From NCBI RefSeq assembly GCF_000143415.4, contig NW_003314269.1, positions 1,632,395-1,696,394 of the forward strand: a DNA stretch of 64,000 nt. Reading direction: 5' to 3'. The stretch comes from Selaginella moellendorffii. Lineage: Eukaryota > Streptophyta > Lycopodiopsida > Selaginellales > Selaginellaceae. A model generated the notes under the pieces. That model had not been told where the DNA came from. It was given only the letters and a program-made list of their open reading frames with translations, and made no database searches. Position numbers and translations under genes: made by a program. Shown piece by piece: positions 34,601-45,666 of the stretch (positions are counted from its first letter, which is position 1; each line of letters begins with the position of its first letter).

Positions 34601-34980
34601 ACCTCTTATGGTTCCTTGCTCGAATGCGAAGGGCCAGATATATTTCTCCTCCCTATTCATGTATGCTTTGAAGAAAACATTCATGAATCTCAAGCTGGAT
34701 CTTATGGAAACAATAGGACTGCTACAAGTTTTGATTTGAGAGGGACTGGGTAAGCACTTACAACAATAGCCTTTTCTCTAAGGCTTGCTCTTAACATGGC
34801 TGATAATAGCTTTCTCCTCACCTATTTGACACACCAGTTCATAAGACAATTTAACACTGTTTCGAGCTGCAACAGAAACAAGATAATTTTATATTCTTGA
34901 TGAAAGAAATATAAAAGTTAAAGGCATAAAGGACTTCTTTTGCCCCTTGGCATAGAGTACCATTTTCTACCACCTTTATT
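31631..34980. other. A+T-rich island, probably repeat-derived
   Basis: More than 3.3 kb of A+T-rich DNA with only short open stretches. Minus-strand pieces at about 32640-32290 and 34690-34090 (containing QQWNDLEKEYMNF and PAGWKARMVDP) could be relics of an unidentified element. I do not recognise any family. No terminal repeats were found by eye. It contrasts sharply with the GC-rich genes on both sides. Confidence 0.5.
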
Positions 34981-36369
34981 TCATGCAAGAGACCGCCTCA
35001 AATCGCTTGCACCCGAGGAAACAAGACGCGTGATCAATGCTGCAACTCTCTGGAGGTGGTGCTCCTCGTCCTCCTGGCCGTGACCACCCATGTAAGCTGG
35101 AACCACGAGAAGGTTCTGCCTCATCGATGCCGGGTAACGCCACTCCGAATCGTCCACGGCGATCACTCTCTCCAGCCTCCGCCCCAGCTTACTCAGATCC
35201 TTGGAGTCGCTCACCAGGTGCTGCGCGTACAGCCGGTGCGAGAAGATGCCACTCCCTGCGGGATCCAGCACCTCGTCCACCACCGCATCCGCGTAAGCCT
35301 GCCACGACGCCGTCCACAACACCAACTCACACTTGTTCGCCATGCTCGCCAGGAACTCCTCCACCCCCGGGCGCTTGGCCACCCTGTGCAGTGTGGCGTC
35401 CTCACTCGACGATACCCGGTAGCTGCTCACCAGCGTCTCGTCCAGATCTAGCACCAGCGTCGGCCTCCCAGAGTCCGGGGCCGGGGGGAGATACGCCCCA
35501 TCACCCGCGGGGAGTGGAGTGATGGGTTTGCCAAGCGCGACTCGCAATGCCAGGTTGTGGCTCGCCGTGCTCATGCTGCTTCCCAGCCCGAGATTGAGAT
35601 TGTATCTCTGTTGCTGCTCGCCGTTGCGGATGCTCCGGAAGACACCTTGCACCTTGAGGTGCCTCAACCCCCATAGCCAGTCGTCGCTCGAAAGCTTGGC
35701 CAAGTCGAGCAGCACCTGAGCAAGGAGCTTGAGTCGACCATCGTCGCTATGCCGGGCGTCCGGGAGATACTTCGGCACCACAATGACGTGATCTGAGTCG
35801 CCAGCGGTTGTAGAGCTCGTTGCTGTCACAGCCAGCGCCTGGAAGGTAGCATCACTACACAGTCTAGCAAGCGAGTCGCTTGCTTGGATCGTCCCATGGT
35901 TCTGGAGCTGGAACCATCCAGAAGAGAGCTCGCACTGCAGTGCCTGCTTGACAACTCGCCGTGCGTGATCCTGCTGGAGCGCAGTGCACAGGACGAGCTC
36001 GTACTGCTTGGCCATGTCTCGCAGGAAATCATCCAGGCCCGGTCGTTTCGACACGAGAATGCAGCCATCCGGGAGCTCGACACTGCTCGTCAGGGTGTCT
36101 TCCAAGAGGAGGATCAAGGCCCGGCCGGATGGTGTCCATGATCGGCCATCCAGCAGCGGACAGAATCGATCATCCTCCTCCTGATGTTGCCGGAGTTTCA
36201 CGTCGAAGTAGGACCACTCTACCTTGGGCACGGACGAGAGCGCCAGAGAGAGCTCGCGCCTGTCGTCGTCTGCGGATCTGTCGTAGCATCTGTTGCGAGC
36301 GTACCAGTAACGCTTGGTGTCCTGGTTGGCTTTCTCCTGCTTGAGAGCCTTGAGCATAGCCTTCGACAT
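34981..36369 (-). CDS. Two-domain FCP/SCP-like (NIF) phosphatase
   Basis: Single exon, 462 residues, ATG at 36369. The C-terminal half (about residues 290-450) is an NLI-interacting-factor/SCP-type HAD phosphatase domain: LVLDLDETLVSSYR with the DxDxT nucleophile motif, KRPGVEEFLASMANKCELVL, WTASWQAYADAVVDEV, and the late acidic VIAVDDSEW. The N-terminal half repeats the pattern (ALILLLEDTLTSS, then KRPGLDDFLRDMAKQYELVL), but both nucleophile aspartates are lost. So it looks like an ancient tandem duplication with an inactive first copy. The N-terminus is charged (KALKQEKANQDTKRYW). Substrates of the family include the RNA polymerase II tail; here unknown. A distinct possibility is a TIM50-type role, but there is no transit or membrane segment. 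Confidence 0.82.
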   Translation of the reverse strand: MSKAMLKALKQEKANQDTKRYWYARNRCYDRSADDDRRELSLALSSVPKVEWSYFDVKLRQHQEEDDRFCPLLDGRSWTPSGRALILLLEDTLTSSVELPDGCILVSKRPGLDDFLRDMAKQYELVLCTALQQDHARRVVKQALQCELSSGWFQLQNHGTIQASDSLARLCSDATFQALAVTATSSTTAGDSDHVIVVPKYLPDARHSDDGRLKLLAQVLLDLAKLSSDDWLWGLRHLKVQGVFRSIRNGEQQQRYNLNLGLGSSMSTASHNLALRVALGKPITPLPAGDGAYLPPAPDSGRPTLVLDLDETLVSSYRVSSSEDATLHRVAKRPGVEEFLASMANKCELVLWTASWQAYADAVVDEVLDPAGSGIFSHRLYAQHLVSDSKDLSKLGRRLERVIAVDDSEWRYPASMRQNLLVVPAYMGGHGQEDEEHHLQRVAALITRLVSSGASDLRRSLA

Positions 36370-36565
36370 CTTAAACCCTAAAATGGTTCTCGAGACCCTA
36401 ATTTTTTTAACCTTTATTAAAAAGTTCTATTCTAAATGTGTACCTTTTTCAGTGTTTTCTGAAAAAATCTCGAACTTTTTGTTTAGAGAGAGATGGTGTT
36501 TTAGCTCACCGCAACAGCGATCGACTTTTAAACACCTTGCACCGTCGCCTGCTACCTAGACGAGG

Positions 36566-38347
36566 TTATTTTAGATAGAAGACACTGTACAAATTGGCTA
36601 GCATGACATAAACCCTCGAATTCCTACGATCCAGCTCGAATAGGCGCGCGGCCACCCGCACTCCGCGTCCAACATCTCGGTGACCACGACAAGCGGCAAG
36701 CAGGCACACCCAGTCGAAAGCATCCGGCTCGTAAGGCATTGCCGAGATGAGATCCCATGCATCTCTCACGTATCCTGCGCGTCCCAGGAGCTCGATCATG
36801 CAGCAGTAGTGCTGCTTGGTGAGATTCCCCAGCCCGAAATCCGTGGTCAGGGACAGGAACACTCGTCGCCCCTTTCGGACATCGCCCGCGTGGCTGCTCG
36901 CTCGGAGGATGCTCGTCAGGGACACCTCGTCTGGAGTGTACAGGAGCTCCATCTGGTGGAAAGCCTTCGTTGCTTGGAGTGGTTTTCCGTTGTGTGCGTA
37001 GGCTGCAAGGATCAAGTTCCAGGACACCAAGTCCTGCTCGGGCATCTCTTGAAAGAGTTTCAAGGCCTTTGCAACATGTCCAGAGAAGGCATATGCACAA
37101 ACGATAGAGTTCCACGAGACAAGGTCTTTTTGCGGGAAGTTATCGAAGAATGGCTTTGCTTCTGACGTATGGCCGTAAGTTGCATGCCCGGATAAGACTG
37201 CATTCCAGCAGCCTGGGCTAGAAAGTTGATGAGCTTTAAGGAGATTTGTTGCAAATGCGGTGTGCCCGTTTTGGGCATATGCTGCAAGGAGCGTCATCCA
37301 CGAGATCTCGTCGTGCTCAGGCATTGTGTCAAACAAAAACTTTGCCTCTTCAAGGCTGGAATTCTCAGCAAGAGCAAAGATCATTGCTGTGTTTGAGAAG
37401 AGATCCTTCTCTCGGAGGCTTTCGAACACCTCCTTCGCGACTTTGTAATGACCGTTCTGGGCATACGCGCAGAGCATGATCGTGCATGAAACAGAGCTCA
37501 CGTCCTTCATCTGATCAAACAGAGCCTCCGCCCGGCACAAATCCCCACTCCTAGCGTAGGCATCCAGCATCGCATTGTGCGCTACGAGGTCCCTCATCCC
37601 CACCGGCATCGACTCAAACACCTCCCTGGCGCCGCCGAAAGCTCCCACCAGCGAGTACGCCGCCAGAATGGTCGTGCACGACACGGAATCTCGCTCCGGC
37701 ATGGAATCAAACAACCCTTTCGCGCAGCCGAGATCCCCGAGCTGGCAATGCCCGGCAAGCATCGTGTTCCACGACACAAGGTTCCACTCGGGCATGGAAT
37801 GGTAGACATGGGCGGCCTGGATAAGATCCTTGCACTGAACGTACGCCGAAAGAAGCGCCGTCCACGAAACAATGTTCCTCTCCTCCATCGCGAGAAACAA
37901 ATCAGTCGCCAAAACAAGATGCCCGCTTTGGGCATATGCTGCAAGCATAGTGTTCCAAGAGACCAGATTCCTTTCAGGCATTCGATCATAGAAAGCTTGC
38001 ACCTGTGAGGTTACACCAAGCTGGGAATACGCTGCCAGTATTGCATTGAATGACACCAGGTTTTGGTATTGCATAGAATCAAACACCAACTTCGCAGCTC
38101 CAAGATGCCCGTTGTGGGCATATGTATTGAGGAGCAAAACCCACGAGTAAATGTCGATACGGGGCATCGCGTGGAACACGGCGAGCGCGTCCCGTACGCT
38201 CCCACACCGTCCGTACATCTCGATGAGCTTGTTGTGGGCGTAAACGTCGTCGTGGCGGATTGTTTGCGCGGCGCGTGTGTGGGCATTTTGAGCGGCAGCG
38301 AAAGTGGCAGAAGATTCTATCAAGCACAGACAATCTGTGCGATTCAT
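36566..38347 (-). CDS. PLS-type pentatricopeptide repeat protein
   Basis: Single exon, 593 residues, ATG at 38347. About 16 PPR motifs of roughly 31 residues run the whole length, with the usual wording VSWNTMLAAYAQSGHL.. and LFDSMPERDSVSCTTILAAYS. The C-terminus ends in an incomplete E motif (VYVMLANLYS, then VFYLK and stop), so there is no DYW deaminase. PLS proteins act in plastids or mitochondria, where they select sites for C-to-U RNA editing; Selaginella organelles edit heavily. A clear targeting peptide is not seen. It shares a 156-bp head-to-head gap with the TMEM135-like gene. Confidence 0.92.
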   Translation of the reverse strand: MNRTDCLCLIESSATFAAAQNAHTRAAQTIRHDDVYAHNKLIEMYGRCGSVRDALAVFHAMPRIDIYSWVLLLNTYAHNGHLGAAKLVFDSMQYQNLVSFNAILAAYSQLGVTSQVQAFYDRMPERNLVSWNTMLAAYAQSGHLVLATDLFLAMEERNIVSWTALLSAYVQCKDLIQAAHVYHSMPEWNLVSWNTMLAGHCQLGDLGCAKGLFDSMPERDSVSCTTILAAYSLVGAFGGAREVFESMPVGMRDLVAHNAMLDAYARSGDLCRAEALFDQMKDVSSVSCTIMLCAYAQNGHYKVAKEVFESLREKDLFSNTAMIFALAENSSLEEAKFLFDTMPEHDEISWMTLLAAYAQNGHTAFATNLLKAHQLSSPGCWNAVLSGHATYGHTSEAKPFFDNFPQKDLVSWNSIVCAYAFSGHVAKALKLFQEMPEQDLVSWNLILAAYAHNGKPLQATKAFHQMELLYTPDEVSLTSILRASSHAGDVRKGRRVFLSLTTDFGLGNLTKQHYCCMIELLGRAGYVRDAWDLISAMPYEPDAFDWVCLLAACRGHRDVGRGVRVAARLFELDRRNSRVYVMLANLYSVFYLK

Positions 38348-38503
38348 CCACCATCTAGAAAGAAGTTCTAGGAATAAAACAAAGAGGGTGTGGAAGGCGA
38401 CGCATTATGGTGATTTTGGGTCATGGTGCCCAATAAACTTCGTGGTTTTCATGGACGAAAGGAGAAGCGTCCATTCTAGGGTTCCATTCCAACCTTCCTG
38501 GCC
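38348..38503. promoter_or_regulatory. Head-to-head promoter, PPR / TMEM135-like
   Basis: 156 bases between divergent ATGs, presumably serving both genes. It contains ctagggttccattcc (38477-38491), a telo-box-like element. Confidence 0.45.
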
Positions 38504-40358
38504 ATGGCCGAGGCGCCTCTGCCTGGCGGCCTCAAGGACAGCGGCTGCGGCGGCGAGGACAGCTTCTTGCAAGCGCTGGATCGGTGCATTGCGGCCGCTG
38601 GCAAGGGATTCGCGATTGGAGCTGGATTGCGTGGTGGATTGGTGATTTTTGCCGTGATGGCGCGGCTCAGGAAGGCGTCCTTGCTCCTCAGGTCTGTCTT
38701 GCGCGTGTCTAGCCACGCGAATTTCGCTTCTTAGCGTTCTTGTTTTCGGCCTTTTCTAGATCAAGTGGAGGGAGGATCGCTGACAAGCATTTGGTTCGCA
38801 ATGCCTTGAAGGAGACATTGCGGTATGGATTCTTTGTGGGCGCCTTCGCTGGTGTCTACACAAGCGTGGACGAGCTCGTTGCTTCCTTGGTAGGATTTGG
38901 AAGGTATGTGTGGACCGCTCTTTCAAATTTTGTGACTTAGTTTTGCGAGTTCTTCTATCTATCAGGTCTGCGAGGTGGCGATCGCTTGTTGCCGGCGCCA
39001 TTGCCGGCCCCTCCTTGCTCTTGACGGGGCCCAAAACTCGTCATACAAGCATGGCGCTTTACATTCTCATGCGAGCAGCTGTACTTGCTGCTCGGTGCGG
39101 TGTCAAGAGCAAGAAGGTTGGGTGGCTGTTTAGTCCCGTCTCTTGGAAGCACGGTGATGTGCTGCTTATGTGCTTGTCATCATCACAGATCTTGTAAGGT
39201 TCTTTGTCTTTGTTTTGATTTCTTTGCTGGCTTTGCTATTTGCTAAAACCGGTTTTGGCTTCCGGACAGGTCCGCGTGGATTCTCAAGCCGGACACACTT
39301 CCATCGTCTTATGTTTCATTCCTAAACAAGCACGGTGGCAAGGACATGTCAGTAGTCCGAGGCATTCGGGAGCTGGCGCTCCGGGAGCCACTGACGAGCT
39401 TAGCGAAAATCCAGGAGCACTACAGAGACAACGGGACTGAGATTCAGCTCGACCCGACGATGAAAGTACCCTGCACTGTAAGTCATGTAGTACCACTCTT
39501 TGTTTTGTAGCTTGATTTGTCAATTCTTTATGCAGATGATTCATGCCAATCAGCTTTGTCTAATTCATTTTCTGCAATTCATAGGAGACGCGTATGTGAG
39601 ATCGCTAATGGTCTACTTGCCGGTGTACCTCGGCCCCGCTGTCGTAGTACATCGACAGGGTCTTCTCAAAAGGTACCACACACTTGCAATTCGGTTGCTA
39701 CAAAGCATCGTCTTTTGTCATGGTGATTTCAGGCCTTTTACAATTCTAACAAAGTCGCTATTGGGAACAGCTAGATCCAGCTTATTCCTCGCAACGTATT
39801 GTGCATCAGCCTGGTAAGCTAGGATCTGTTCATTCGGAAATTGATGCTTGAAACTCTGTGTAGGGGCTGGACTTGTCTTTTGTTTCGACTGCTCAACGGA
39901 TGCAACCCTGCAACTCTGGCCTTGGGAACTGTAAGAAAAAATCCAGCTTTTTATTTTTCGTTCTAAGCAGATTCCACTTTGTCCAGTTCCCGACCGGCTT
40001 GGCACTCACGATCGAGAAGAAGAGCCGCAGGATGGAGATCGCCCTCTACTGCTTCTCCCGCGCGCTGGAGAGCCTGGGCCTGTGCATCACGAGCTCCGCC
40101 GCGTTCCAGCCACACCACCACCGCCTCCCAAAGCGCACCGACGTGGTGCTCTTCAGCTTCGCGACGTCGATCATCATGCACTGCTACGCGCGGGAGCGCG
40201 ACGTCTTCCGATCAAAGTACCTCAACGTGCTGGACTGGGTGTTTGGCGTCCCCCGCAGTGACGATCCTGTTCAGCGCTCGGTAGACAAGAAGAAGAATCG
40301 CGCAGAGAAAACTAAAGAAGATGGAGATGACGATGAGAGAGCCAATTGCGCGGCGTGA
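38504..40358 (+). CDS. TMEM135-like membrane protein
   Basis: At least eight short exons from the ATG at 38504 to the TGA at 40356-40358. The first exon ends near 38691. Readable parts include GAGLRGGLVIFAVMARLRK, LKETLRYGFFVGAFAGVYTS, WRSLVAGAIAGPSLLLTGPK, and in the C-terminal half CHGDFRPF-free PFTILTKSLLGTARSSLFLA, TYCASAWGWTCLLFR and PTGLALTIEKKSRRMEIALY. Several hydrophobic helices are spread through it, and the tail is charged. The order and the late SSLFL-TYCASAW block match the TMEM135 family found in plants, fungi and animals, which has been linked to peroxisomes and mitochondria. All exons read open with small introns; exon borders are approximate. Confidence 0.82.
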
Positions 40359-40402
40359 TTCTCATGCTCTAGACAAAAGTAATCTAAGAACTATTGTGAG
40401 AA

Positions 40403-40405
<3 letters not shown>

Positions 40406-40433
<28 letters not shown>
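40406..40433. repeat. (GA)n microsatellite
   Basis: About 14 GA units, downstream of the TMEM135-like gene and upstream of the YUCCA leader. Confidence 0.9.
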
Positions 40434-40436
<3 letters not shown>

Positions 40437-40748
40437 ACACTGCTTGCCAAGTGGCGACATCTCCCAGTCCCCAAATGGAAGGCCTCTGGGAAATGTGAGC
40501 CTCCCATTATATTAGCGATGATTGTGGATATCTCTTAAGCTTTATATAATCTTAGCAGGCCAAGGAGGAAGGGAGGGAGGCTCTATTGCTTGGGAGAGGC
40601 TTCCATTTTCTAAAAGCATTGCTTGTCCCATTTTCTTTGTCCTACTAGTATAAACACTATAGTAGCGGAGCAAGGGAGAGCTCCTCGCCTTCTTCTCCTT
40701 CCTCTTGCTCCTCAGCTCTCTTGGCCTTTTCGTACGCTCCTTTCCACC

Positions 40749-42368
40749 ATGATTGAGGGAATCGAGGCGATGGAGCAAGCCTGGATGATCAGCGACACCA
40801 GCGACAGCAGCAGCGACAGTGATCTTGGCGGGCGGAGCGGCTCCAGCTCCTCCTCCCCATCTCCTCATGCTCCTTCTCCTCCTCCTCCTCTTCCGAGCGC
40901 CAATTCGCCATCGATCGTCGATTCTTCTTCGTGGGTCGAGGGAGCCATCATCGTCGGGGCCGGGCCGGCGGGGCTGGCGGTGGCGGCATGCCTCAAGGAT
41001 CGCGGCGTGCCCAGCATTGTCCTGGACAAGGCCAATTGCATCGCGTCGCTGTGGCAGCAGCGCACCTACGATCGCCTCCACCTCCACATCGCCAAGCAGT
41101 ACTGCGAGCTTCCCCTGCTCTCGTTCGCGCGCGACGTCCCGCAGTACCCCACCAAGAACCAATTCATCGACTACCTCCACGATTACGCGCGCCACTTTGA
41201 GATCCAGCCCCTGTTCGATCGCTGCGTGGTGGCGGCCACTCGCGAGCAGAGCGGCGATCGATCGCTCTGGCGAGTGGAGACCGTGGACAAGAGGAGAGGC
41301 GTGAGGGAGGAGTTTAGGAGCCGATGGCTGGTGGTGGCCACCGGGGAGAACGGCGCGGAGAGGATTCCGGAGGATTTGCGCCCCGGGCTGGATCGTTTCC
41401 AAGGCACGGTGCTCCACTCGAGCCAGTACCGCAATGGCAAGCCTTTCAAGGGCCAGCGCGTTTTGGTGGTGGGGTGTGGCAATTCGGGCATGGAGATTGC
41501 GCTGGATCTTCTCAACCATGGCGCACAGCCCTCCATCGTCGTTCGCAGCCCGGTAAGCTCTCTTCTCTCTCGCTCTCTGTGTCCTTTCCATGCATGCATG
41601 CATTGTTCACATCTTTCGGAGAAAAATCTCCAAATATTTACCTTGATTTTGATCACCTGTCGTGGTTTCAGATGCACATACTTCCTCGGGAAATGTTTGG
41701 GAGATCTACATTTGCAGTTGCGATGTCGCTAATGAAGCTTCTACCGTTGCGTGTTACGGATAAGTTGCTGGTTATGTATGCTACTTTGGCACTTGGAAAC
41801 ACCACTAAGTATGGTATTTTGCGTCCCTCCACTGGGCCACTCGAAACCAAGGCAAAATTCAGCAAGACTCCCATTTTGGATATGGGTACTTTTCGCAAAA
41901 TTAGGAGTGGATCTATAAAGGTAAAATAATTTTTATTTTTATTTGTTATTTTTAATGGATATAATGGATATTCTAATTTATTCCAGGTGATGCCATGTAT
42001 GGGAAAAATTGATAGGGAGGGTGTTTATTTTGAGAATGGTCGTTATGAATCATATGATTCCATCATTTTGGCAACGGGTTATAAGAGCATGGTGTGTTCA
42101 TGGTTTAAGGTAATTAGTTTATTAAAAAAAATGGAATAATAATGCTTTGGTTATTTAGGATGACGGGAATTATTTTTCAAGAGATGGCTTTCCAAAATCG
42201 GGCTGGAATTGTGATAAAGGTTTATATGCTGCTGGAATGTCAAGACAAGGCATTTTTGGAGTATCAAAAGATGCTAAACACATTTCCGATCATATCTATG
42301 ATGATTTTAATTTTATTGAGAGAAAAAAGACCAATAGTATAGTAAATTTTAAGATGATGATGAAATGA
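40749..42368 (+). CDS. YUC: YUCCA-type flavin monooxygenase (auxin synthesis)
   Basis: Exons 40749-41552, 41672-41920, 41987-42109 and 42159-42368 join in frame to 461 residues. After an unusual Ser/Asp- and Pro-rich N-terminal extension of about 60 residues comes the FAD motif IIVGAGPAGLAVAACL, then LWQQRTYDRLHLHIAKQYCE and KNQFIDYLHDYARHF. The NADPH motif is VLVVGCGNSGMEIALDL. Later blocks are HILPREMFGRSTF, then ILATGYKSMV and KSGWNCDKGLYAAG. These are YUCCA signatures. The enzyme decarboxylates indole-3-pyruvate to indole-3-acetic acid. Exon 1 is GC-rich, but exons 2-4 become strongly A+T-rich, without loss of any conserved motif. The splice sites chosen all have GT-AG borders. Confidence 0.93.
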
Positions 42369-43680
42369 CGTAGAAGTTTTTTGTTACGAAATTCTTTTTG
42401 AGAAATAAATTAAAATCGAGGAATAAATTTAAGAAAAGTTGTTATGATTAAATGTTCACACGTTTGTAATCATAAACTCAAGACAGTTTGTGGTTGAGTT
42501 TTGTATAATTTTGAGGTCATGACAAATAACTGCTTTGCTAATATTTATAGATAACCTCCACTTCACTACCAAATCATAGCCTGTATGATAAATATATATA
42601 AGCTGATGATGTTGATTCCCCTTTGCATATAGAGAAGATAGTTCTTTCTAACCAGCAAACTTTAGAATCTTTGACTCACGGGCACTTATTTTCTAATCCC
42701 AAGGATCATGAATTGCATTTTTTCCACCGACGTTCTTCACGCACCTATAAAACCTACGCACAACACAACCACAATTCTAACAGCGGACTTGTTCTTTCCT
42801 CTTTATGAGCTTTTGCAATCTTCACCATCCAAGAGCGAACACCACAGCAATCTTCATATGATTTTTGCAGTACATCTCCTTACTCCCATGTATATCTATC
42901 TAAGTTCATATATGTGGCTGAGAGCTTGAGATCTCTAAAATTCCGAAGGACCACATTGTTAGGGACACGAAAGGAAAAAAAAAAAAAAGAAGAGAGAAAC
43001 AATCTGGAGCTTTCGCACAGAAAGCCTGCACGAACACTCGGGTTGCAACAAGATGGCTAGCATGATGTAAAGCTTGTCCAAAAGCCCAAAAGTGATGGGG
43101 ATGCGAAAGGAAGCACAATCAGGAGCATTTTCATGATCAAAGGGTATCGATCGATGGGTGACGTTGGCGGTGCCCCTGGCCAAGGATTAATCGGACGGAC
43201 CACTCCACAATCATGAGCTCTGGGGTCCCAGCGCTTTGTCCCAGCACCTGGCTTCACACAATCATCTCCACCTGACGATCTCAATCTCATTCGCGGCTCC
43301 AGAAGTGTTTGATCCACAGACGAAAGCTTCATTGGCGGTAAACCGACAATGTCCTCGATGCCCAAAAAGTTTTAGAGGCGTTTGATTCGCGCAGTCGAGT
43401 CGTCCGTGAGGTCACTCGAGTCTCAGTTGGTCTAGATAACAAAGCCCATTGCATTCCAGATGCCCTGCATGGGCATATGACAACGTTTGCACGTACTCTA
43501 AAACCAACTTTCAGGAAGCTTTCTGTCAATCCAAAAGAACGTAACGCAAGATCATTCTCAAAATGCCGGTGATACACTGCAAAAACCAGGGTTTTCCACA
43601 GATGCCAGTCTTGGGCATATGGCATACTACATGACTATAGACAACTTGGGCATAAGAAACACAAGCTAAGCTACCTCCAA
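42369..43680. other. Intergenic region with possible PPR remnant
   Basis: No intact gene. The first 550 bases are A+T-rich and include the YUCCA 3' flank. Between 43370 and 43625 the minus strand reads YAQDWHLWKTLVF... and similar short pieces reminiscent of a PPR repeat, but too degenerate to be sure. A poly-A tract is at 42975-42990. Confidence 0.4.
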
Positions 43681-43681
43681 T

Positions 43682-44500
43682 TCAACGCTCCTTCCTGGCC
43701 GCCTCGATCTTGGATTCCACCCTGCGCGGCAAATCCTTGGCGAGCAGCAGCAGCAGCGTCGATCCCAGGCCCATCACCGCGATCCCAGTGAGGAGCATCC
43801 GGAGCGGCAAGTACCACGCGGGCAGCAATCCCCTCGCCGCCATAGCCCAGTCCACCGCGAGCGCCAGGAGGAAGGAAGAAACCAGCACCGCCAGCCCCGA
43901 CGATCGAGGGAGGAGCATCGCAAACCATCCCAGCAAGCACGGCGTCACGCCCCAGACGTACCTCACCGTGGCGATGGTGTAGCCCGAGAAGCTCACGGGG
44001 CTGCTCGACTCGGGGCTGGCCATGGCCACCCCCCAGTGAGGCCCCCCGAGGAAGGAGAGGATGAGCGCTCCATAGGCGGCCTGGGCGTCGGCGGCGTGGA
44101 TCGAGGCGAGGAGCTCGGGCAGCGGGAGGACGTAGGCGATCGGGGGCGAGAGCGCGACGAAGGGGATGGCGCCGGCGAGGCCCAGGGATCTGGCCAGCGG
44201 CGGCACCAGCTTGAGATCCCGGCCCAGGTCCGTGAGTTTGGCGCGGATCCACGACGCCGGTGATGGCGGCGGCGGCGGCCGTGGGGGTTCCTCTCGCCCG
44301 CCTTGCTCATGCGATGGCGCTGGAGGCGAGTTGATCGGATTGGAACCCGTGGAGAAGAAGAAGCACGAAACCCTGGGCGAGATTCCGGGCTCCAGCGCTG
44401 GCGCTGGTGCTAGGAATCGGGAATGTGGGAAGACCTGTGAGCGCTCGCGGCTGAGAAGGAAGCGCTGGAGCCGATTGAGCACTCCATCCCCGGCGCGCAT
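43682..44500 (-). CDS. DUF3429 / TMEM69-like membrane protein
   Basis: Single exon, 272 residues, ATG at 44500. The first 90 residues are Arg/Ser/Pro-rich without acidic residues at the start, like an organelle targeting peptide. The rest holds five to six hydrophobic helices with the conserved family block AAYGALILSFLGGPHWGVAM (about residue 145) and VTPCLLGWFAMLLP. This identifies DUF3429 (TMEM69 in animals). The function is unknown; it is presumed to act in a mitochondrial or plastid membrane. It is convergent with nothing close by; the VAMP gene lies upstream on the same strand. Confidence 0.82.
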   Translation of the reverse strand: MRAGDGVLNRLQRFLLSRERSQVFPHSRFLAPAPALEPGISPRVSCFFFSTGSNPINSPPAPSHEQGGREEPPRPPPPPSPASWIRAKLTDLGRDLKLVPPLARSLGLAGAIPFVALSPPIAYVLPLPELLASIHAADAQAAYGALILSFLGGPHWGVAMASPESSSPVSFSGYTIATVRYVWGVTPCLLGWFAMLLPRSSGLAVLVSSFLLALAVDWAMAARGLLPAWYLPLRMLLTGIAVMGLGSTLLLLLAKDLPRRVESKIEAARKER

Positions 44501-44705
44501 TGTTGCCCTAGAAACACGATCGAGGCATATTCTCTTAGACTTGGATGAATATACTCTGGAAAGGATAGTTTCAAATCAATCAGATCGTATTCCCTCTCGA
44601 GAAACCATACAAAAAAAATTATAAGAGCGACGCTAGGGAGATATTTTTTTCATCGTTTTCTTCGTATAGTAGTGATGTCCTAGGCCTTACCACGAACTCG
44701 ATGTT

Positions 44706-45666
44706 TCACTTGCATTTGAATCCTTTACAAATCGAGAGCCAGATGATGAGGATGAGCACGATGACGATCCCGAGAACAATCAGCTTCACTTTCATGTTTT
44801 GCAGCCACATCTTCCGGCGAAGGTCTCTTCCCTGGCGTCTGAAGTTGTCAGCCTGGAAGAACATAAAAAACACGGATGTGTATCAGTCAAAGAAAGAACT
44901 TTGATCTAGAAACGCGGGTGTTGAGTTACCTGGAAGCGCAGATTGTCGGTTTTGTCAACGAGCAGCTCGATCTTCTCGCCTCGATCCAGCACCTGTAGCG
45001 GCGAAGCAGAGCTCACAAATCCATCCCCCAATCGAGAAACTAGGCAAGTACCTTCTCGATGTTGTCCATCATGATACCTTTCACCTCGGAGACCTGGGCT
45101 TTGATCTTGGCGATCTTGTTCATCTCGTCGGGATGAGTGACGCAGTACTGCATGTGTTCCTTGAGCTTCGGCCTGGATCAAAAACGAAAAGCGAGCTGGA
45201 CCACCAAACAAAAGGAGAAAACGAACTTACCCATATTCCTTGTCTAGGCTGTTGGCAATGGCAGTGTCAGCCTTTCCTCCCCCATAGCGACGCTTGAAGT
45301 CCTCCTTGACACGCTCTAGGAACGCGAATGGTATCTGCCTTCCAAATTCCTCGTCAGCCACAACCATGTAAGCTACACAAGATCACAAGAGAAAAAAAAA
45401 AAAAAACGAACAGCCAGTGAGCCAAGCGATCGATCGATCGAACGAACAAAACTAAACAAAAGAAGAAAAAACTCACTGAATCCATCCTCGACCAGATAGT
45501 TGAAGGTGTGCTTGTCGCAAGTGTACGTGAACTTGTTGTTGTTGGCGGGAAGCTTCTGGAGGCACTGAATGGCGATGGTGCTAAAGTTACCGGAGAAACC
45601 CGTGTACTCGGCGAGAACCACAGTGCCCCGCGCAACAAAGCTGTAGATCAGCGAATCCTGCCCCAT
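44706..45666 (-). CDS. VAMP72: VAMP72-family R-SNARE
   Basis: Multi-exon, ATG at 45666, stop 44706-44708. The N-terminal longin domain starts [20 protein letters not shown] and continues with ARNNNKF-like [20 protein letters not shown]. After the next exon ([26 protein letters not shown]) comes the SNARE helix with [20 protein letters not shown], the central Arg of the R-SNARE layer within VLDRG, and [14 protein letters not shown]-terminal anchor ends [11 protein letters not shown]...CKGFKCK. Plant VAMP721/722-type SNAREs drive fusion of secretory vesicles with plasma membrane and cell plate. All exons are open with small introns. Confidence 0.94.

Noticed and set aside
40406-40433. (GA)n tract as a regulatory GAGA element
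   Set aside because: A plain microsatellite; nothing beyond composition supports a regulatory role.
43330-43625. PPR gene on the minus strand
   Set aside because: Only a vague YAQ-type repeat echo; too degenerate to list as a feature.
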